Assembly: GCA_964493075.1 (NCBI GenBank)
Contig: CAZBNU010000143.1
Span: 1-10,554 of the forward strand
Origin: SLFT01 sp964493075
GTDB taxonomy: Bacteria; Hydrogenedentota; Hydrogenedentia; Hydrogenedentales; CAITNO01
Direction: 5' to 3'
Length of the DNA stretch: 10,554 nt
Translations under genes and position numbers: made by a program
Shown here: one piece after another, positions 6,666 to 10,554 of the stretch
Position numbering within the stretch: the stretch's first letter is position 1
Layout: each line of letters begins with the position of its first letter
The notes under the pieces: model-generated
The model's input: only the letters and a program-made list of their open reading frames with translations
The model's database searches: none
What the model was told of the DNA's origin: nothing

Positions 6666-7562
6666 ATGAAAAGAAACAAGGGGTTCACCCTCGTAGAACT
6701 ACTGGTGGTAATGGCCATTATCGCCATTCTCGCATCCATCGTGGTGCCCAATGTGCAACGGTACATTGTCCGTGCGCGTGTAACCAAAGCTATCGCAGAA
6801 ATCAGCGGTATGGATATGTCCCTTACCGCTATTGTCACGGACGCCGGACGTGGCAATATGGGACAGATGTTGCTACAAGATGCGGCGCAAAGCACGTTAA
6901 TTAATTGGCCTATAAGTGATGCAGATCCGAATGTATTTACCCCGCAGCTTTTTGAGAATGCAGCATTAGTTTATTCACAGGTAGCATATGATTTATTACG
7001 GCTTGGCAGGGACTGTCTAAGAGCCGAGATGAAACCGGATGCAGTAGCGGATGATCTTATTGATCCTCAAGTGTTGTCGAAACTTGGCACTAATTACATG
7101 GATATTGCGTTAGACCCTTGGGGTGGTGCTTACCGTGTTTGGCCAGGTCCCTGGAAGTATTCCAGGGTAGGTGCAGCTGCTGTTGGGGTCGGGCGCTGGC
7201 CGATTCCGTTCCGAATTTTCAGCGTGGAAACAGGGTCCACTTCTTTCGCGGTACAGAAAGACAACTTTATCTTACAAGATGTGACCACAGAAGGTACTCC
7301 TGCTTATAATTTTGTGCAGGCGGTAGCTGCTGATGCGGACACATGGCCACCCACAGCAAGTTATCCAGCAGATGGTAATAAGTCAGTCTTTATCTGGTCT
7401 TATGGGCAGAATTCCGCAAGTAGCCAAATGCTTTATCAAGGGTATTATGAACCTGCAGACCCCTTTACATGGTTCAATACTAATTCCAGTGAAGATGTTG
7501 CCGGTGGCGACGATATAAACAGTTGGGATTCGGGCGCCAGCTGGCAGCGCTTCTACATGTAG
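6666..7562 (+). CDS. gspG: GspG-like major pseudopilin, enlarged
   Basis: This 298-residue pseudopilin would be the main subunit of the pseudopilus. The start is the ATG at 6666, with GGAGG (6654-6658) 7 nt upstream; it gives a short basic leader MKRNKG and prepilin peptidase cleavage before F7. E11 is the conserved Glu5 of the mature protein, within a hydrophobic helix ending near residue 30. The frame stays open upstream to a TTG at 6582, but that would bury the leader. GspG signatures are DPWGGAY at 150-156, FIWSYGQN at 242-249 and GGDDINSW at 280-287, the last resembling the calcium-site region. Usual GspG proteins are about 140-150 residues, so this one has large extra segments at about 55-145 and 160-240. 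Two counted lines of the 5' part of the gene (6901-7020) are 40% GC, against 68% at 5881-5940 in gspF. A hairpin follows the stop. Confidence 0.88.
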   Translation: MKRNKGFTLVELLVVMAIIAILASIVVPNVQRYIVRARVTKAIAEISGMDMSLTAIVTDAGRGNMGQMLLQDAAQSTLINWPISDADPNVFTPQLFENAALVYSQVAYDLLRLGRDCLRAEMKPDAVADDLIDPQVLSKLGTNYMDIALDPWGGAYRVWPGPWKYSRVGAAAVGVGRWPIPFRIFSVETGSTSFAVQKDNFILQDVTTEGTPAYNFVQAVAADADTWPPTASYPADGNKSVFIWSYGQNSASSQMLYQGYYEPADPFTWFNTNSSEDVAGGDDINSWDSGASWQRFYM

Positions 7563-7572
7563 TCTTAATTCC

Positions 7573-7600
7573 GGGTGGACGGCTTTTTCTCCGTCCGCCC
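7573..7600 (+). terminator. Intercistronic hairpin between gspG and gspH (partial terminator or stabiliser)
   Basis: GGGTGGACGG at 7573-7582 pairs over ten positions (one G-T wobble) with CCGTCCGCCC at 7591-7600 around a CTTTTTCT loop. It is the strongest stem in the window. The bases after it (GATTTCCCATTT) are only moderately T-rich, so read-through to gspH is expected. Such a hairpin behind a major subunit gene could lower expression of the minor pseudopilins or protect the gspG transcript from 3' decay; that part is inference. Confidence 0.6.
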
Positions 7601-7628
7601 GATTTCCCATTTATGGTAAGGAACGGTT

Positions 7629-8648
7629 GTGGTTAATCGGGTGTCGCACAGAGGCCGGAAAGCCGGAAGTCGGGGCTGGTCGCTTGTTGAGTTGCTGGTG
7701 GTGCTTGCCATTATCAGCATCATGGGCGCTATCTCCATCCCTATCATGCGTTCTTTCGCCCGCGATGACATGCGCAACGGCGCCCGTACGGTATATTCCA
7801 TGCTGCGGGCGGCGCGTATGTATGCCATGAGCTATAACGTGGAAGCCGCCGTGGTCTATGAATTGGACGACGAATTTCTGACCGGCTCTCCCATAGATGA
7901 TTCCCTGCGCAACACACAGGTGCGCTGTATCCGCGCCGCACAGGTGATGTATAAACTGCCTGATGCCGTGGGGTTGCGTCCCCTCACGTATCCCACGGTG
8001 GACGAAACCGAAATGGTAGACTGGCGGGGCACTTTCGTGCCGGCGCCGATTTCGTCCGGGGAGCGCGTGGTGTTTGCGGATGAGTATGCCCTGTTGCTGG
8101 AAGTGCCCGCACCGGAATACAGCCCCAATGATCCGCCGCTGCAGGTGTATCAGGCGGATACGCCGACGGTGAATCTGCTGAACCGCACCCAATCCACAGA
8201 CCTCGATGAGAACCGGGGCGGCCAGTTTCTCGCTAATTTTCACCCTAGCCTTGAAGTGCGGAAATTCACTCCACCAGAGTTTAGGGGCATAGAAGAACTG
8301 GGCATGAGAGCCGTGTATGTCTTCACGGGCACGCTGATGGATTACACTCTTGTTGAAGTGGCAGATGCACAACTATTTGTACACCCCCGCATGGCCCATG
8401 TGTTTGAGCCACGGGGCAACCTGCTCACGGATCAGTCGAAAGAGCGGTATACCCTGTTGTTCGGGCCCAGCCCGGAGACCTACTGGTCGGAACGCATCTG
8501 GTTTGTTGGCGATGAACCGGATGACCTTCGCATTTTTAATTGGCTGGATAAAGACGACCCTACGTTACTCAGTGATGAAGGCGGTAACCTGCTGGGCATA
8601 CCCATTGAAATCCACCGCGCGACAGGGAGGGCGACGTTAGGATCATGA
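7629..8648 (+). CDS. gspH: GspH-like minor pseudopilin
   Basis: This 339-residue protein has a GTG start at 7629, preceded by AAGGA at 7618-7622 with 6 nt spacing. A 16-residue, Arg/Lys-rich leader (HRGRKAGSRG) ends in G16 before W17-S-L-V-E21, then a hydrophobic helix to about residue 38. The mature first residue is Trp where type IV pilins usually have Phe or Met; the essential Gly-1 and Glu5 are kept. The segment after the helix (ARTVYSMLRAARMYAMSYNV, about 51-70) is like GspH/FimT. The C-terminus (IEIHRATGRATLG) resembles the last strand of that family. GspH would sit in the pseudopilus tip. Usual GspH is about 170-200 residues, so this protein is also enlarged. It ends in a 4-nt ATGA overlap with the next gene. 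FimT/FimU-like pilin is the alternative name. Confidence 0.75.
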   Translation: MVNRVSHRGRKAGSRGWSLVELLVVLAIISIMGAISIPIMRSFARDDMRNGARTVYSMLRAARMYAMSYNVEAAVVYELDDEFLTGSPIDDSLRNTQVRCIRAAQVMYKLPDAVGLRPLTYPTVDETEMVDWRGTFVPAPISSGERVVFADEYALLLEVPAPEYSPNDPPLQVYQADTPTVNLLNRTQSTDLDENRGGQFLANFHPSLEVRKFTPPEFRGIEELGMRAVYVFTGTLMDYTLVEVADAQLFVHPRMAHVFEPRGNLLTDQSKERYTLLFGPSPETYWSERIWFVGDEPDDLRIFNWLDKDDPTLLSDEGGNLLGIPIEIHRATGRATLGS

Positions 8649-9055
8649 TACGGATGCGCGTACATAAGGTTAGCCAAAGGGGCTTTACCCTGCTGGAAAC
8701 TCTGGTGGCGTTGGTGATTCTCGCCACGGGTATTGTGTCCATTCTGTTGTTGTTCCCCATTGCCATGGAACGGCACCGGGTGAATACGTTGCGCACCATG
8801 ACTACCACCATCGCGCAGACTCAACTGGGTAGTTTGCGTGCCGGCGATACGGATATTAGTTTTCATCAGTGGCTGCGTGACAACAAGTTGAAAACGATTA
8901 GTGATGACGATCCCATCAGCCAACACATTACGTCGTGGGTGGTTTCCAGCCAGCCCGCCGGAGAGATTAACCTGGGATTATACCGCGTCACCATTGGGTT
9001 GCGCCTTTGGGACGGACGCACGGAGTATTACACCACCTATGTCACAGACCGCTGA
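8645..9055 (+). CDS. gspI: GspI/PilV-like minor pseudopilin
   Basis: This small 136-residue protein has a prepilin leader ending in Q-R-G13 and mature sequence F14-T-L-L-E18, then the helix TLVALVILATGIVSILLLF. The GFTLLETLVAL start is typical of GspI and PilV minor pilins. Its ATG at 8645 overlaps the gspH stop as ATGA, implying coupled translation. AGGA at 8639-8642 is too close for that ATG but lies 11 nt before a second in-frame ATG at 8654, so either start is possible and only the leader length changes. The C-terminal part (LYRVTIGLRLWDG) looks like an ordinary beta-rich minor pilin domain. It is the only one of the four pilin-like genes close to normal family length. It would join GspH and GspJ in the tip complex. 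Confidence 0.75.
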   Translation: MIRMRVHKVSQRGFTLLETLVALVILATGIVSILLLFPIAMERHRVNTLRTMTTTIAQTQLGSLRAGDTDISFHQWLRDNKLKTISDDDPISQHITSWVVSSQPAGEINLGLYRVTIGLRLWDGRTEYYTTYVTDR

Positions 9056-10475
9056 CATACGCTGCGGCAACAGACAAGGCTTCACCCTTGTCGAAATGAT
9101 CGTCGCCATGGCCATATTCACCATCATCATGGGCGGTGTTATGGTTATGTTTAATTCCGTGACCACCTCGGTGCGGCGTGGCTATCGCACCATGGACACC
9201 ATGGACGCCACCCACGGCGCACTGCTCACCATAGAACGGGACGTGCAAAACGCCTTTTCAGCGCCTGCCACCGGCGCCGACTTTCACTTTTACGGCGAGC
9301 CGAACGGCTTTATCTTTGTGGGCATCGCGCCCGACGGCCAACTGGGCCGTCTCACCTATGCCGTGCATGCGGACACCTCGCGCATGACTGCGCCGGAGTC
9401 TACGTCGCGTCGCGGCGAAATCATGACTGTGTCGGTGGAACGTGCAGCTATGGATGACGGCTTGGGTGGCGGCCTGTTTGGCCCGGATTTCACAAACATC
9501 TACTATCCCGGCACCGACCCCTACGTGGACGTGGAAGTGGAAGTTATTTATGGTGTGCTGCTCCGGTATTTTGAGCCCAACGTGAACGAGGTGACGCGCT
9601 TTCCGGAATTGGAAGACTTTGCTGCAAACTCGGCGCCGCCTCAATTACCGTTTCCAAATTTACTTAAAAACGTGGTTTCTGGTGAAGCATACGCCTATCG
9701 TAGCAATGGACTGCCTTGGATTTTTAACGATTACTCTACAGCCCTTAATTTCTGGGCACATAGCAATGTAAGCGTTCCATGGCACATCAAAGAGAAGGTT
9801 GCGGTTCTGGAAAAATGCCACTATTGGATGCAAATGCTGAACGGTCCCCGTATCATGCCTGCCGGTACGGGCACCTTCGGGTGGGACAGCCCTTATGCCA
9901 TCTGGTATGTTGAAGATGTGGTGGACCAGTTCTGGTATGATCATTTTGTCAGTGGCACAGGGGGATTTAATCCCAGCATGGATGTCCGTCATTTCCTGTG
10001 GGATTATGTCGTTGCCCGTGATTTTGCCATTAATGCCTGGCTTATTGATCCCAATACCGGATTCCCTGTTAATTACGAAACGAATGCGGTTCCCATTGCG
10101 CCCGTGTTTAAGTACAGTGTGGAGAGCGGTTTGTCTTCGGGCGAGAAGGAGACAAATTTCAATACCCTTTTTAATCTGAACTTTGACACCAATAATGATA
10201 AGATAGGTGCTTTTGATACATTGACTGCCGCGAGGGCTTCGGATCCACCGAATGCAACCAGCATGGACGTTGCCTTGGAGGAAATTGTAGCTGCCCGTCA
10301 GTTCTATGATCTCGGCGACCCCCTTCAGTCTCGTCTGCCTAGCGCCTTTGAAATCAACCTGACGGTAATCAATCCGCCTGTGACCACCAGCGCCAAGACG
10401 GATTTGTTCCAATTTTCTCAAACCGTTCATCTTCCGTCCGGGTTCCGGCGCCGGGATCAGGCAGTAAGCAATTGA
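9039..10475 (+). CDS. gspJ: GspJ-like minor pseudopilin, strongly enlarged
   Basis: The ATG at 9039, inside the last codons of gspI (17-nt overlap), gives a 478-residue protein with a 14-residue leader ending in Q-G14 and mature start F15-T-L-V-E19. The frame is open farther upstream to about 8901, but that would place an implausible 60-residue leader before the cleavage site. The ribosome site is weak (CGGAG at 9021-9025), so translational coupling to gspI is likely. Residues about 20-200 resemble GspJ/PilW, and RLPSAFEINLTV (432-443) with LPSGFRRR near the end resembles the usual C-terminal strands. Between them lie about 225 unrecognised residues rich in Trp, Tyr, Asn and Phe. Known GspJ proteins are about 200 residues. 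GC falls from 68% at 9361-9420 to 38% at 9721-9780 and 33% at 10141-10200. The stop codon lies in an AT-rich repeat. The GspJ role is inferred from position and both ends. Confidence 0.72.
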   Translation: MSQTADIRCGNRQGFTLVEMIVAMAIFTIIMGGVMVMFNSVTTSVRRGYRTMDTMDATHGALLTIERDVQNAFSAPATGADFHFYGEPNGFIFVGIAPDGQLGRLTYAVHADTSRMTAPESTSRRGEIMTVSVERAAMDDGLGGGLFGPDFTNIYYPGTDPYVDVEVEVIYGVLLRYFEPNVNEVTRFPELEDFAANSAPPQLPFPNLLKNVVSGEAYAYRSNGLPWIFNDYSTALNFWAHSNVSVPWHIKEKVAVLEKCHYWMQMLNGPRIMPAGTGTFGWDSPYAIWYVEDVVDQFWYDHFVSGTGGFNPSMDVRHFLWDYVVARDFAINAWLIDPNTGFPVNYETNAVPIAPVFKYSVESGLSSGEKETNFNTLFNLNFDTNNDKIGAFDTLTAARASDPPNATSMDVALEEIVAARQFYDLGDPLQSRLPSAFEINLTVINPPVTTSAKTDLFQFSQTVHLPSGFRRRDQAVSN

Positions 10476-10494
10476 CAATTGATAATTGACAATG
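10469..10494 (+). repeat. AT-rich short direct repeat at the end of gspJ
   Basis: The 10-mer AATTGACAAT occurs at 10470-10479 and again at 10484-10493, with a related AATTGATAAT between and overlapping them, so the block is built from an A/T-rich 7-8 base motif. It also contains CAATTG palindromes. The gspJ stop codon TGA at 10473-10475 is part of the first unit. I recall similar AATTGACAATTG blocks dispersed in several bacterial phyla, but I could not check this. The remaining bases, 10495-10554, show no start codon with a ribosome site. Confidence 0.6.
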
Positions 10495-10554
10495 TAAGAC
10501 TGCGAGTTGAGAAAAAGTGGGGATAGATCTGGCGCAGTAGGTCTACTATTTGAT

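Noticed and set aside
7611..8372. 253-codon minus-strand open frame over gspH
   Set aside because: It covers the start, leader and helix of the GspH-like gene on the plus strand, and the translation shows only His/Arg-rich shadow sequence.
8901..9038. Upstream extension of gspJ
   Set aside because: The extra 46 residues are the out-of-frame reading of gspI. The ATG at 9039 gives a normal prepilin leader.
9660..10478. 272-codon minus-strand open frame over the low-GC part of gspJ
   Set aside because: Considered seriously because this part of gspJ is unusual. The plus frame continues unbroken into GspJ-like C-terminal strands, and the minus frame has no recognisable domain and starts inside the AT-rich repeat.

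Overview
The window is one plus-strand cluster of type II secretion / type IV pilus assembly genes. In order it carries a GspE/PilB-type ATPase, a PilT-type ATPase, a second GspE/PilB-type ATPase, a GspF/PilC inner-membrane platform protein, and four type IV (pseudo)pilin-like proteins best matched to GspG, GspH, GspI and GspJ. I see no real gene on the minus strand. All eight assignments rest on motifs read directly from the translations: P-loops, Walker B, His boxes, CxxC pairs, prepilin cleavage sites, and the GspG DPWG and GDDIxxW signatures.

Layout. Positions 1-260 hold the possible tail of an upstream gene, a hairpin and a good sigma70-like promoter. Positions 261-6330 hold the motor and platform genes, mostly packed within 5-66 nt of each other. 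Positions 6331-6665 are non-coding, with a 9-bp tandem repeat, three hairpins and a second promoter candidate. Positions 6666-7562 encode the GspG-like pseudopilin, followed by an intercistronic hairpin at 7573-7600. Positions 7629-10475 hold gspH-gspI-gspJ, where successive genes overlap by 4 and 17 nt. The last ~80 nt hold an AT-rich short repeat and no visible gene. A secretin, GspC, GspK/L/M and a prepilin peptidase are absent, so the cluster is incomplete here or its parts are dispersed.

How the genes should work together (family knowledge plus inference). GspE-type ATPases power extraction of pseudopilins from the inner membrane through GspF. GspG would be the main subunit of the pseudopilus, and GspH, GspI and GspJ would form its tip. 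PilT would power retraction, which canonical T2SS lacks. The set is therefore a T2SS/T4P hybrid with two extension motors and one retraction motor beside a single platform protein.

Organism. This is a Gram-negative bacterium with moderately GC-rich coding sequence. The gene order, the oversized pseudopilins and the W-T-D-encoding 9-bp repeat remind me of the PVC superphylum (Verrucomicrobiota, Kiritimatiellota, Lentisphaerota or Planctomycetota). That is recollection-based inference, not something the sequence proves.

I do not see a wholly new system. The most interesting points are the hybrid motor set, the low-GC inserts inside the GspG- and GspJ-like proteins, the structured leader of gspG, and the short repeat that supplies the gspJ stop codon.
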